DNA from: Pseudomonas sp. Seg1
Lineage (GTDB): Bacteria > Pseudomonadota > Gammaproteobacteria > Pseudomonadales > Pseudomonadaceae
Direction of reading: 5' to 3'
Assembly: GCF_018326005.1 (NCBI RefSeq)
Contig: NZ_AP021903.1
Span: 4,825,001 to 4,889,000, forward strand
Length of the DNA: 64,000 nucleotides
Shown here piece after piece: positions 1 through 8,250 of the stretch (positions are counted from its first letter, which is position 1; each line of letters starts with the position of its first letter). A model generated the notes under the pieces. That model was given only the letters and a program-made list of their open reading frames with translations, searched no databases and was not told the origin of the DNA. Both the position numbers and the translations under genes were made by a program.

Positions 1-715
1 TGAATGCCGCACCGTCGCTGCACAGGTACAGCACGGCGCTGGCGATCTCCTCGACCTTGCCGATACGCCCGACCGGGTGCATGGCGTTGGCGAACTCGCC
101 CTTCTTCGGATCGGCCTCGTAGGCCCTGCGGAACATGTCCGTGTCGATCACCGCCGGACACACTGCGTTGACACGGATTTTCTTCTTCGCGTATTCAATG
201 GCCGCCGATTTGGTCAGGCCGATCACCGCGTGCTTCGATGCCGCGTAAATACTCATTTTCGGCGCCGCACCGAGCCCGGCCACCGAGGCGGTGTTGACGA
301 TCGCCCCGCCGCCCTGCGCCAGCAACAGTGGCAGCTGGTATTTCATGCACAGCCAGACGCCTTTGACATTGACGCCCATGATCGCGTCGAACTCGTCCAT
401 CGAGCCTTCTGCCAATTTGCCTTTCTCGATTTCGATCCCGGCATTGTTGAAGGCATAGTCGAGACGGCCGTAGGTATTGATTACCTCGTCCATCAGATTT
501 TTCACTTCGCTTTCGACGGTGACGTTGCAACGCACGAAGGTCGCTTCGCCACCGGCTGTACGAATCAGCGCCACCGTACCTTCGCCCCCGGCAGCGTCCA
601 GATCCGCCACCACGACTTTCAAGCCTTCGGCGGCAAATGCCTGGGCGGTCGCCCGGCCAATGCCGTTGGCGGCGCCGGTGACTACGGCAACCTGACCGGA
701 AAACGTCATGCTCAT
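1..715 (-). CDS. SDR family NAD(P)-dependent oxidoreductase (3' end cut by window)
   Basis: Short-chain dehydrogenase/reductase of the classical type, expected to be a cytosolic NAD(P)H-dependent oxidoreductase of unknown substrate. The visible 238 residues carry the Rossmann motif TGAANGIG (residues 13-20), the NNAG motif (90-93) and the catalytic Ser144, Tyr157 and Lys161 (YAASK), all normally spaced. The ATG at 715 follows GAGG at good spacing; a second Met lies two codons later. The frame is open through base 1, so the C-terminus is outside the window; about 15 residues should be missing from a usual 250-residue SDR. It is divergent from the MDR reductase at 955. The family is certain; the substrate cannot be told. 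Confidence 0.9.
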   Translation of the reverse strand, partial: MSMTFSGQVAVVTGAANGIGRATAQAFAAEGLKVVVADLDAAGGEGTVALIRTAGGEATFVRCNVTVESEVKNLMDEVINTYGRLDYAFNNAGIEIEKGKLAEGSMDEFDAIMGVNVKGVWLCMKYQLPLLLAQGGGAIVNTASVAGLGAAPKMSIYAASKHAVIGLTKSAAIEYAKKKIRVNAVCPAVIDTDMFRRAYEADPKKGEFANAMHPVGRIGKVEEIASAVLYLCSDGAAF

Positions 716-954
716 TGTTATGTCCTCGAACGGATAGATGCAGGGGAGCTTTTATGCAACACAGCATAGCCACAGGGGTCCGTAGGGCGTCAGCACTATC
801 AGAGGGCTGTCTAGGCGCCCATGCGCCGCAGTGATAAACCCATGCCGGTGACTATCACTGCACTGGATCGACGTGCATTCGCCGCATCAGCCAACCTTGC
901 GACATCGTCACTGAAGGTCTATCAACAAGGCTTCATTCAATTCGAGTGCCTGCC

Positions 955-1959
955 ATGACCAACCAGACCAATCGCCAGTTCCTGCTCGCCAAGCGCCCGG
1001 TGGGCGCTGCGACCCGCGAGACCTTCACTTATCAGGAAGTACCGGTGGGCGAGCCGGCGGCGGGACAGATTCTGGTCAAGAACGAATATCTGTCCCTCGA
1101 TCCGGCCATGCGCGGCTGGATGAACGAGGGAAAATCCTACATCCCGCCGGTCGGCATCGGCGAAGTCATGCGCGCCCTGGGCGTAGGCAAAGTCGTCGCG
1201 TCGAACAATCCGGGGTTTGCGGTCGGGGACTACGTCAACGGTGCCATTGGCGTGCAGGATTATTTCCTCGGTGAGCCCAGAGGTTTCTACAAAGTCGATC
1301 CGAAACTGGCGCCGCTGCCGGTCTATTTGTCCGCGCTGGGCATGACCGGCATGACCGCCTACTTCGCTTTGCTCGATGTCGGCGCACCGAAGGCGGGTGA
1401 CACCGTGGTGCTCTCCGGTGCAGCCGGTGCGGTGGGCAGCATTGCCGGGCAGATCGCCAAGATCAAAGGCTGCCGCGTGGTCGGCATCGCCGGCGGCGCT
1501 GACAAGTGCAAATACCTGATTGATGAACTGGGCTTCGACGGCGCCATCGATTACAAAAACGAAGACCTGTTGGCCGGGCTCAAGCGTGAATGCCCGAAAG
1601 GCGTGGACGTGTATTTCGATAACGTGGGCGGTGAGATTCTCGACGCCGTGCTGAGTCGCCTGGCGCCGAAAGCGCGGGTGGTGATCTGCGGTGCCATCAG
1701 CCAGTACAACAACAAGGAAGCGGTCAAAGGCCCGGCCAACTATCTGTCGCTACTGGTCAATCGCGCGCGAATGGAAGGTTTTGTGGTGATGGACTATGCG
1801 GCGCAGTACGCAAGTGCCGCGCAGGAGATGGCCGGGTGGATGGCCAAGGGGCAACTCAAGAGCAAGGAAGACATCGTCGAAGGACTGGAGACCTTCCCGG
1901 AGACGCTGATGAAATTGTTCAGCGGCGAGAACTTTGGCAAGTTGGTGCTCAAAGTTTAA
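955..1959 (+). CDS. NADP-dependent oxidoreductase, zinc-free MDR family (CurA/leukotriene B4 dehydrogenase-like)
   Basis: Medium-chain dehydrogenase/reductase of 334 residues that lacks the zinc ligands of alcohol dehydrogenases, as in curcumin reductase CurA and prostaglandin/leukotriene reductases, which reduce C=C bonds of enones with NADPH. The nucleotide-binding motif GAAGAVGS lies near residue 155 and the substrate-domain signature LDPAMRGWM near residue 50. A GTG three codons upstream (946) is possible, but the ATG at 955 gives the usual MTNQTNRQF-type N-terminus. It is single, divergent from the SDR gene, and ends just before a REP palindrome shared with convergent pyrF. The family is secure; the physiological substrate is unknown. 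Confidence 0.9.
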   Translation: MTNQTNRQFLLAKRPVGAATRETFTYQEVPVGEPAAGQILVKNEYLSLDPAMRGWMNEGKSYIPPVGIGEVMRALGVGKVVASNNPGFAVGDYVNGAIGVQDYFLGEPRGFYKVDPKLAPLPVYLSALGMTGMTAYFALLDVGAPKAGDTVVLSGAAGAVGSIAGQIAKIKGCRVVGIAGGADKCKYLIDELGFDGAIDYKNEDLLAGLKRECPKGVDVYFDNVGGEILDAVLSRLAPKARVVICGAISQYNNKEAVKGPANYLSLLVNRARMEGFVVMDYAAQYASAAQEMAGWMAKGQLKSKEDIVEGLETFPETLMKLFSGENFGKLVLKV

Positions 1960-1976
1960 GGCCACCACAAAACAAA

Positions 1977-2066
1977 TGTAGGAGTGAGCCTGCTCGCGAT
2001 AGCGATCTGTCAAACAACGGTAATGTTGACCGACAGACCGCTATCGCGAGCAGGCTCACTCCTACA
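1977..2066. repeat. REP doublet (REPIN-like) between MDR gene and pyrF
   Basis: Two 28-bp inverted copies (1977-2004 and 2039-2066) beginning TGTAGGAGTGAGCC and containing the palindrome GAGCCTGCTCGCGA, separated by 34 bp. This is the usual Pseudomonas REP pair. It fills the convergent junction between the MDR gene and pyrF and could fold into a long hairpin in either transcript. Confidence 0.9.
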
Positions 2067-2084
2067 GGGTGTTGCGGTATTTGC

Positions 2085-2783
2085 TTAGGCGATTTCGGCG
2101 ACTACCGAAGCCAATGCCTGGGCCGGGTCAGCGGCCTGGCTGATTGGACGGCCGATCACCAGATAGTCGGAACCGGCATCCAGCGCCTGACGCGGGGTCA
2201 GGATGCGGCGTTGATCGTCCTGCGCGCTGCCCGCCGGACGAATCCCCGGGGTCACCAATTGCAACGACGGGTGGGCGGTTTTCAGGGCCTGGGCTTCCAG
2301 CGCGGAGCACACCAGACCGTCCATCCCGGCATTCTCGGCCAGCGCCGCCAGACGCAGCACCTGCTCTTGCGGCTCGATATCCAGGCCGATGCCGGCCAGA
2401 TCCTCACGCTCCATGCTGGTCAACACAGTCACGCCGATCAGCAGCGGTTGCGGGCCGGTGCGCTTGTCCAGCTCTTCACGGCAGGCCGCCATCATGCGCA
2501 TGCCGCCGGAGCAGTGTACGTTGACCATCCACACGCCCATTTCAGCGGCAGCTTTCACAGCCATCGCGGTGGTGTTGGGAATGTCGTGGAATTTCAGGTC
2601 GAGGAACACTTCAAAACCCTTGTCACGCAGGGTACCGACAATTTCGGCGGCGCAACTGGTGAACAATTCCTTGCCCACTTTGACCCGGCACAGTTTCGGG
2701 TCCAACTGGTCGGCCAGCTTCAGTGCGGCGTCACGGGTGGGAAAATCCAGGGCGACGATGATAGGAGTCTGGCAGGCGGACAT
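2085..2783 (-). CDS. pyrF: orotidine 5'-phosphate decarboxylase
   Basis: Converts orotidine monophosphate to UMP, the last step of de novo pyrimidine synthesis, in the cytosol. The 232-residue product has the TIM-barrel OMP decarboxylase signature with the catalytic Asp62-x-Lys64-x-x-Asp67 (DLKFHD), the N-terminal VALDF strand and the C-terminal phosphate-binding GRPI segment. The open frame extends 63 codons upstream, but the ATG at 2783 gives the family's usual N-terminus and length; the extension has no family similarity. It is convergent with the MDR gene across a REP doublet and divergent from the regulator at 3067. Confidence 0.97.
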   Translation of the reverse strand: MSACQTPIIVALDFPTRDAALKLADQLDPKLCRVKVGKELFTSCAAEIVGTLRDKGFEVFLDLKFHDIPNTTAMAVKAAAEMGVWMVNVHCSGGMRMMAACREELDKRTGPQPLLIGVTVLTSMEREDLAGIGLDIEPQEQVLRLAALAENAGMDGLVCSALEAQALKTAHPSLQLVTPGIRPAGSAQDDQRRILTPRQALDAGSDYLVIGRPISQAADPAQALASVVAEIA

Positions 2784-3066
2784 GGATGGGCTCTCAGGCA
2801 AGTCGAAATCGGCGCGCATTGTAGCGGAACCGGCGGCGGCGCGGCACCCGATGATCGGTAAATCGTCGCCCCGGCCGTGATCAGCATAGCGCTCGCTGCT
2901 ATTGTGTCGAACTCGATACACAACCGACACGCCGCCAACAAGCGCCCACGCTAGCCTCGCCAGCCGCAACACGTCCTTACATCAGCACTTCCCGCCCTTC
3001 GGCTGGACGCCTATGCTGAAACCACCACCTCGCAGCCCATCTTTGTGGTTGGCGGCCAACTGGCAG

Positions 3067-3828
3067 ATGAACAGCCCCATGCACAACACCCAAACGACCG
3101 CAACTGATGAGCCCAAAGACGACAAGCGCTGGAGCATTCGTGCCCTGATCGTCGACGATGACGTGCCGATCCGTGAGCTGATGATCGATTACCTCGCGCG
3201 TTTCAACATCCACGCCAGCGGCGTCACCGACGGCGCGGCGATGCGTCAGGCGATGCAGGCCGAGCACTTCGACGTCGTCGTGCTTGATCTGATGCTGCCC
3301 GGCGAAGACGGCTTGTCGCTGTGCCGCTGGCTGCGCGCCGAATCGGACATCCCGATCCTGATGCTGACTGCCCGTTGCGAACCCACCGACCGCATCATCG
3401 GTCTGGAACTGGGCGCCGATGATTACATGGCCAAACCGTTCGAACCCCGTGAACTGGTCGCTCGCATCCAGACCATCCTGCGTCGGGTACGCGACGATCG
3501 CACCGAGCAACGGGCCAACATTCGCTTCGATAACTGGCGCTTGAACAGCGTCCTTCGCCAGTTGATCGCTGACGATGGCCTCGTCGTGCCGCTGTCCAAC
3601 GCCGAATTCCGCCTGCTCTGGGTATTCATCGAACGCCCGCGCCGGGTGCTCAGCCGCGAACAGTTGCTCGACGCCGCCCGTGGCCGCTCGATCGAAGCCT
3701 TCGACCGCAGCATCGACCTGCTCGTCTCGCGCCTGCGGCAAAAACTTGGCGACGATCCGAAGGCTCCGCAACTGATCAAAACCGTACGCGGTGAGGGTTA
3801 CCTGTTCGACGCGCGGGACATCGGCTGA
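3067..3828 (+). CDS. OmpR-family response regulator
   Basis: Two-component DNA-binding regulator of about 253 residues. The N-terminal receiver domain carries the acidic pocket VDDD, the phospho-acceptor Asp in VLDLMLPGEDG and the KPF lysine; the C-terminal winged helix ends in the typical VRGEGYLFD. The start is uncertain: ATGs at 3013, 3067 and 3079 are all in frame with weak ribosome sites, and residues before KRWSIRALIVDD look like a linker. The stop overlaps the kinase start by one base (TGATG), so the two are co-translated. The regulon is not evident. Confidence 0.9.
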   Translation: MNSPMHNTQTTATDEPKDDKRWSIRALIVDDDVPIRELMIDYLARFNIHASGVTDGAAMRQAMQAEHFDVVVLDLMLPGEDGLSLCRWLRAESDIPILMLTARCEPTDRIIGLELGADDYMAKPFEPRELVARIQTILRRVRDDRTEQRANIRFDNWRLNSVLRQLIADDGLVVPLSNAEFRLLWVFIERPRRVLSREQLLDAARGRSIEAFDRSIDLLVSRLRQKLGDDPKAPQLIKTVRGEGYLFDARDIG

Positions 3829-4877
3829 TGCGGGCGCGCTTCGACACGCTGTTCGGTCGCCTGTTTGGCGTGCTGTTCGTGGCGATCGTCCTCGCGCACC
3901 TGCTGGCCTTCGCCTGGTTCCACCACTACGGCCCGCCTCCGCCACCACCTCCGCCGGAGTTTTCGCAAAACGCCGAGGGGCAGCGACCGCCCCCGGATCC
4001 ACGTTATCCGCCACGCCCGCCGCGCCCCTGGTTTGGCGGGCCGATCGTGCCGCTGACCTTTCAGTTTGTCTCGTTGATGATCGCTGCCTGGTACGGCGCC
4101 AAACTGCTCAGCCGACCGATCCAGCGTCTCAGCGACGCCGCCGAGCGCCTCAGCGAAGACCTCGACAGCCCCCCGCTCGATGAGTCCGGCCCTCGAGAAG
4201 CAAGGCAAGCCGCGCATACCTTCAACCTGATGCAACAACGCATTCAAGAACAGGTCCAGCAACGCGCGCGCATGCTCGGTGCGGTATCCCATGACCTGCG
4301 CACACCGCTGTCGCGGCTGAAACTGCGTCTGGAAAATATCAGCGACGACAAGCTGCAAAGTCAGATGCGTCAGGACCTCAACGACATGATCGGCATGCTC
4401 GACGCCACCCTCACCTACCTGCACGAACAACGTACCAGCGAAGCGCTGCAACTGATGGACGTGCAGGCGCTGGTCGAATCGCTGTGCGAAAACGCCCAGG
4501 ATCAAGGCGCAGACGTGCAAGTCAGCGGCCATTGCGCGCCACTGCCAGTGCAACCGATGGCACTGCGCTCGTGTATCAACAACCTGATGGACAACGCCCT
4601 GCGCTATGCCGGCCAGGCACGCATCGAACTGCTGGATCAGCGCGAGCAACTGCTGATCCGTGTGATCGATCATGGGCCAGGGATTGCCGAGGACAAACGT
4701 GAGGCGGTGTTTGAGCCGTTCTATCGCCTGGAAGGTTCGCGCAACCGCAATTCCGGTGGCGTGGGATTGGGCATGACCATCGCCCGGGAAGCGGCTCAGC
4801 GTCTGGGTGGGCAATTGAATCTGGAAGAAACCCCGGGCGGCGGCCTGACCGCCATCATCCGCCTGCCAAGAATCTAA
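3828..4877 (+). CDS. sensor histidine kinase with proline-rich periplasmic loop
   Basis: Membrane sensor kinase, 349 residues, partner of the regulator just upstream (one-base overlap). One membrane helix at residues 10-31 is followed by a short periplasmic loop made largely of proline (runs of eight and more around residues 35-68), a second helix about 72-92, HAMP, the H-box SHDLRTPLSRL (His155), N-box NNLMDNALRYA, and G-boxes DHGPGI and GVGLGM. The periplasmic part is too short to be a folded ligand-binding domain. The family is clear; the signal is unknown. Confidence 0.93.
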   Translation: MRARFDTLFGRLFGVLFVAIVLAHLLAFAWFHHYGPPPPPPPPEFSQNAEGQRPPPDPRYPPRPPRPWFGGPIVPLTFQFVSLMIAAWYGAKLLSRPIQRLSDAAERLSEDLDSPPLDESGPREARQAAHTFNLMQQRIQEQVQQRARMLGAVSHDLRTPLSRLKLRLENISDDKLQSQMRQDLNDMIGMLDATLTYLHEQRTSEALQLMDVQALVESLCENAQDQGADVQVSGHCAPLPVQPMALRSCINNLMDNALRYAGQARIELLDQREQLLIRVIDHGPGIAEDKREAVFEPFYRLEGSRNRNSGGVGLGMTIAREAAQRLGGQLNLEETPGGGLTAIIRLPRI

Positions 4878-4984
4878 AGATCTGTGTACCCACCGGTACA
4901 AACCCCACATACCCACGACAACTTGCCCCTTGAGGCTGCATAAGCCGGTACGCCCACCGGTTTACCGTCCAAGGAGTGAGCCCG

Positions 4985-5830
4985 ATGATCGGTAGCGTCA
5001 GCAACTACACGAGCTATACCAGCACCAGCAGCACCACCACGCAAAACGCGCGCAGCCAGCAACTGCAAAAACAACTGTTCGCCAAGCTCGACAGCAACGG
5101 CGACGGCGCGGTGGATCAAGACGAACTCAACAGCGCCTTGTCGCAAAAGTCCGACGATGGTCTGCTGGTCAACCTGAGCAAACAATTCGGCGATCTGGAC
5201 AGCGACGGCAGCGGCAACCTCAGCGCCGAAGAAATGACCGCCATGGCGCCGCCACCGCCACGAGATCAGGCCCCGAACACCGACCTCGCCGACGCCCTGA
5301 TCAGCGCCCTCGACACCGATGGCGAAGGCGCCATCAGCGGCGACGAACTGAGCAGCGGCCTCACCAGCGCTGGCAGCACCGTCGACAGCAACGAAATCTT
5401 CTCGGCCTTGGACAAAAACAAGGACGGCACCGTCAGTCAGGACGAACTCACCGCCAGCCTGACGCCACCGCCGCCTCCACCACAAGTCAACAGCGACGAA
5501 CTGTTCAGCCAGCTTGATGCCGATGGTGATGGCAGCGTCACCGCCAGCGAATTGAGTAGCGCGTTGCAGGTTAGTGACAGCACCTCGACAACCAGCACTG
5601 ATACCAGTGCGGCGCTGCTCAAGGTTTTGGATAGCGACAGTAGTGGTGGTGTGAGCAGTGATGAATTGAAGGCCGCGTTACAGGCGGGGCGTGAGCGTCC
5701 GTCGGATGAAGAGACGGCCAGTGCGCAGACCACGGCCGAAGCGCTGAACCGCATGATTGCCAATCTGAGTAGGCAGTATTCGCTTACCAGCGCCGCGCCG
5801 GTGGGCAAATATCTCAATGTTGCTACGTAA
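4985..5830 (+). CDS. EF-hand calcium-binding protein, XopAW-like
   Basis: Predicted calcium-binding protein of 281 residues with six canonical EF-hand loops, for example DSNGDGAVDQDE, DSDGSGNLSAEE, DTDGEGAISGDE, DKNKDGTVSQDE and DADGDGSVTASE, arranged as pairs joined by proline runs (PPPPRD near residue 90, PPPPPP near 165). The N-terminus is rich in Ser and Thr with no signal peptide, as expected of proteins that leave by a type III or similar route. Such Pseudomonas proteins are commonly named after the Xanthomonas effector XopAW; secretion is not shown here. The ATG at 4985 is eight bases after AAGGAG; the GTG at 4976 overlaps that site. It lies 100 bp after the two-component pair, which could regulate it. 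Confidence 0.85.
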   Translation: MIGSVSNYTSYTSTSSTTTQNARSQQLQKQLFAKLDSNGDGAVDQDELNSALSQKSDDGLLVNLSKQFGDLDSDGSGNLSAEEMTAMAPPPPRDQAPNTDLADALISALDTDGEGAISGDELSSGLTSAGSTVDSNEIFSALDKNKDGTVSQDELTASLTPPPPPPQVNSDELFSQLDADGDGSVTASELSSALQVSDSTSTTSTDTSAALLKVLDSDSSGGVSSDELKAALQAGRERPSDEETASAQTTAEALNRMIANLSRQYSLTSAAPVGKYLNVAT

Positions 5831-5840
5831 ATGAATCTTG

Positions 5841-5869
5841 TGTAGGAGCTGCCGGAGGCTGCTCCTACA
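5841..5869. repeat. single REP-type palindrome
   Basis: Perfect-arm inverted repeat starting TGTAGGAGC and ending GCTCCTACA with a GCC/GGC inner stem, 11 bp after the EF-hand gene. It could act as a 3'-end hairpin for that gene. Confidence 0.75.
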
Positions 5870-5890
5870 TGGGAATTGGTATGCATCTGG

Positions 5891-6160
5891 GTTTGGGGAG
5901 CATATCCGTTGCTGCGGTGATGGCTGATTAGGGTTCCGCCCTTACGGCGGGTCACTTTTTGCAGACGACGAAAAATTTGGGTTTAGGGGGCATATCCGTT
6001 GCTGCGGTGATGGCTGCTTGGGGTTCCGCCCTTACGGCGGGTCACTTTTTTGCAGACACCGAAAACTTCAGGTTTGGGGGCATATCCGTTGCTGCGGGTG
6101 TTGCTGATTAGGGTTCCGCCCTTACGGCGGGTCACTTTTTCCAGACGCCGAAAAAGTAAC
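5891..6160. repeat. three tandem 90-bp copies of the element arm tip
   Basis: The sequence CATATCCGTTGCTGCGG recurs at 5901, 5991 and 6081, exactly 90 bp apart, each followed by GGGTTCCGCCCTTACGGCGG and a T-run and preceded by a G-rich GGTTTGGGG or GGTTTAGGGG tract. The third copy continues into the full left arm of composite repeat A. Copies B and C have only one such unit. Confidence 0.9.
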
Positions 6161-6425
6161 CAAAAAGGCTGCTCCCGGACGTACGGCACTTCGCTTAGGC
6201 TCAGTGTTCCCTCGCTACGGTGTCCATCCGGGGGCATCGCCTCCGGTTTGCTGCGCTGCACCTCCTCTCGATGTGTTTGGCTTCGCCAAACGGCGCTGCG
6301 CGCCTACCCCCCGGATGAACACCTCCGCTCGGCCTGCCGATGGGCCTGAAGATCAAGAGCAGGATCAAAAGCCAAAGCCAAAGCAGATCAAAAGATTGCA
6401 GCCTTCGGCAGTGCCTACAAGGCAT

Positions 6426-6770
6426 GAGTACAACCGCCAGAGCTTGGTCGACTGTCAGGTCGCCATCGCTGGCAAGCCAGCTCCCACAGGGGTGGAGTAC
6501 AACCGCCAGAGCTTGGTCGACTGTCAGGTCGCCATCGCTGGCAAGCCAGTTCCCACAGGGGTGGAGTACAACCGCCAGAGCTTGGTCGACTATCAGGTCG
6601 CCATCGCTGGCAAGCCAGCTCCCACAGGGGTGGAGTACAACCGCCAGAGCTTGGTCGACTATCAGGTCGCCATCACTGGCAAGCCAGCTCCCACAGGGGT
6701 GGAGTACAACCGACAGAAACAGGTCGGCTATCAGGCCGCCATCACTGGCAAGCCAGCTCCCACAAAAAAA
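6426..6770. repeat. 69-bp minisatellite, five units, each with a REP core
   Basis: Units begin GAGTACAACCG at 6426, 6495, 6564, 6633 and 6702, exactly 69 bp apart, and each ends with the REP core CTGGCAAGCCAGCTCCCACA. The first four share an AGAGCTTGGTCGACT variant; the fifth has the GAAACAGGTCGG variant typical of copy C. As 69 is divisible by three, all frames stay open and give spurious repetitive ORFs on both strands. Confidence 0.95.
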
Positions 6771-7140
6771 TGAGTCCCCCCCCGCACGCGGCGCATGCCG
6801 CCCCACTCAACACAATGAGCGTTAGCTCGAGTACCGCTCTTGATCTCAAGCGCCCGTCGGAAGGCTGAGCGGAGGGATTGATCCGGGGTGGGAGCGCAGC
6901 GACCGTTTGGCGAAGCCAAACACATCGAGAGGAGGTGCAGCGCAGCAAACCGGAGGCGATGCCCCCCGGATCGATCCCGGAGCGAAGGAACCCGAGCCAC
7001 AGCGAGGGCCGTACGTCAGGGTAAAGCCTTTTTGGTTACTTTTTCGGCGTCTGGAAAAAGTGACCCGCCGTAAGGGCGGAACCCTAATCAGCAACACCCG
7101 CAGCAACGGATATGCTCACAACCCCCCAAAAAAACCCCAC

Positions 7141-8181
7141 CTAAACCCGAGCCTGACTCTTACTCCAATCCGTCAACAAACTATAAGCAACAGCCAAAAG
7201 CGTAGGCCCGATAAACAACCCGATAAACCCAAACGCAATCAACCCGCCAAACACCCCAAGCAACACAATCACCAACGGCAGATTCCCGCCCCGGCTGATC
7301 AGATACGGCTTCAGAACGTTATCCACACCACTGATGATAAACGTCCCCCAGATCCCCAAAAACACCGCCATCCCATACTCACCCTTCCAGGCCAGCCAAG
7401 CCGTAGCCGGCACCCACACCAACGGTGGCCCCATCGGAATCAGACTCAGCAGAAACGTGACGATCCCCAACACCAGCGCCCCCGGCACCCCGGCAATCAA
7501 AAACCCGATCAACGCCAGAACCGCCTGCGCCGCCGCCGTACCGATCACCCCGTTCACCACCCGCTGCACCGTGCCAGCCACCAACTCGATGTAATACCCG
7601 GCGCGCTCGCCAATCAAACGCTCCAGCAACCGATGAGCAAACGCCGCCAGACGCGGCCCGTCGCGATAGAAAAAGAACACAAAGACAATGCTCAGCGTCA
7701 GCTCGAGAATCCCGCCGCCGATCTGCGCACTGCGCGCCAGCAACCAGTTACCGACCTGCCCCAGATAAGGCTTGATCGACACCATCAGTGCCGCGCCCTG
7801 CTGATCGATGCTGTCCCAGATCCCGACCAGTCGCTCACCCACCAACGGCAAGGTACCAAGCCAGGCCGGCGCTTCCGGCAATCCATCGACCTGCACGTCT
7901 TTGATGAAGGCGGTGGCATCGCGCACATGATCGGCGAGGTTGAACCCCAGCCAGACCAATGGCGCCGCCACCAACAACATCCAGCCCAGGGTCAGGATCG
8001 CCGCAGCCAGCGACTCTCGGCCATTGAGCAGCCGGGTCAGAAGCCGCATCAGCGGCCAACTGGCAAACGCCAGCACCGCGCCCCAGAACAGCGCCGACCA
8101 GAACGGCGCCATCACCCAGAGGCTGGCACCAAACAACACCAGCAGCAGGATCTGCACCAGCAGTCGATCGTTATTGAGCAT
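7141..8181 (-). CDS. AI-2E family transporter (PerM/YdiK/TqsA-like permease)
   Basis: Inner-membrane protein of 346 residues with the AI-2E exporter family fold: paired hydrophobic helices at about 7-60, a long amphipathic middle segment, and five to six further helices with the family motif SLIPMGPP near residue 250 and GVDNVLKPYLI near 290. Members export small molecules or act as proton-linked transporters; the quorum-signal role of TqsA does not extend to all members, and the substrate here is unknown. The ATG at 8181 fits the family length. It is the most downstream gene of a minus-strand run, and its 3' end abuts composite repeat A. Confidence 0.9.
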   Translation of the reverse strand: MLNNDRLLVQILLLVLFGASLWVMAPFWSALFWGAVLAFASWPLMRLLTRLLNGRESLAAAILTLGWMLLVAAPLVWLGFNLADHVRDATAFIKDVQVDGLPEAPAWLGTLPLVGERLVGIWDSIDQQGAALMVSIKPYLGQVGNWLLARSAQIGGGILELTLSIVFVFFFYRDGPRLAAFAHRLLERLIGERAGYYIELVAGTVQRVVNGVIGTAAAQAVLALIGFLIAGVPGALVLGIVTFLLSLIPMGPPLVWVPATAWLAWKGEYGMAVFLGIWGTFIISGVDNVLKPYLISRGGNLPLVIVLLGVFGGLIAFGFIGLFIGPTLLAVAYSLLTDWSKSQARV

Positions 8182-8250
8182 GTAGAGTCTCGAAAAAATC
8201 AGTCAGGCCAAGAATAGGCGAACACAGCGCGCGTGCTCGCCCGATAGAGC

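Larger units (their letters stand above)
5891..7117. repeat. composite inverted-arm repeat, copy A
   Basis: A left arm (about 6078-6345) and a right arm (about 6851-7117) are imperfect reverse complements over roughly 265 bp. Shared blocks include GCATATCCGTTGCTGCGG, GGGTTCCGCCCTTACGGCGG, CGCCTCCGGTTTGCTGCGCTG and the hairpin GTTTGGCTTCGCCAAAC. The core holds a few AAAGCC hexamers near 6374, five 69-bp REP units and a GAGCGTTAGCTC palindrome. The element fills the junction between the convergent EF-hand and permease genes. Homologous copies lie at 49506 and 61512. It may belong to one of the repeat families known from P. fluorescens genomes, but I cannot assign it by name. Confidence 0.9.

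Noticed and set aside
6426..6770. Possible CRISPR array
   Set aside because: The 69-bp units have no unique spacers, the repeat is the whole unit, and no cas genes are near.
6201..6806. ORFs on both strands across the 69-bp array of copy A (about 190-200 residues)
   Set aside because: They exist because the unit is divisible by three; the products are REP translations (PCGSWLASDG or AGKPAPTGVEYNR repeats) with no domain or ribosome site.
5891..7117. Copy A as a transposon or integron
   Set aside because: Inverted arms suggest it, but there is no transposase or integrase, no target duplication that I can see, and the core differs between copies.
6907..8217. 436-residue plus-strand ORF over the AI-2E permease
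   Set aside because: It begins in the right arm of copy A and lies antisense to a clear membrane-protein gene; composition is Arg/Gln/His-rich, typical of a GC-rich shadow.
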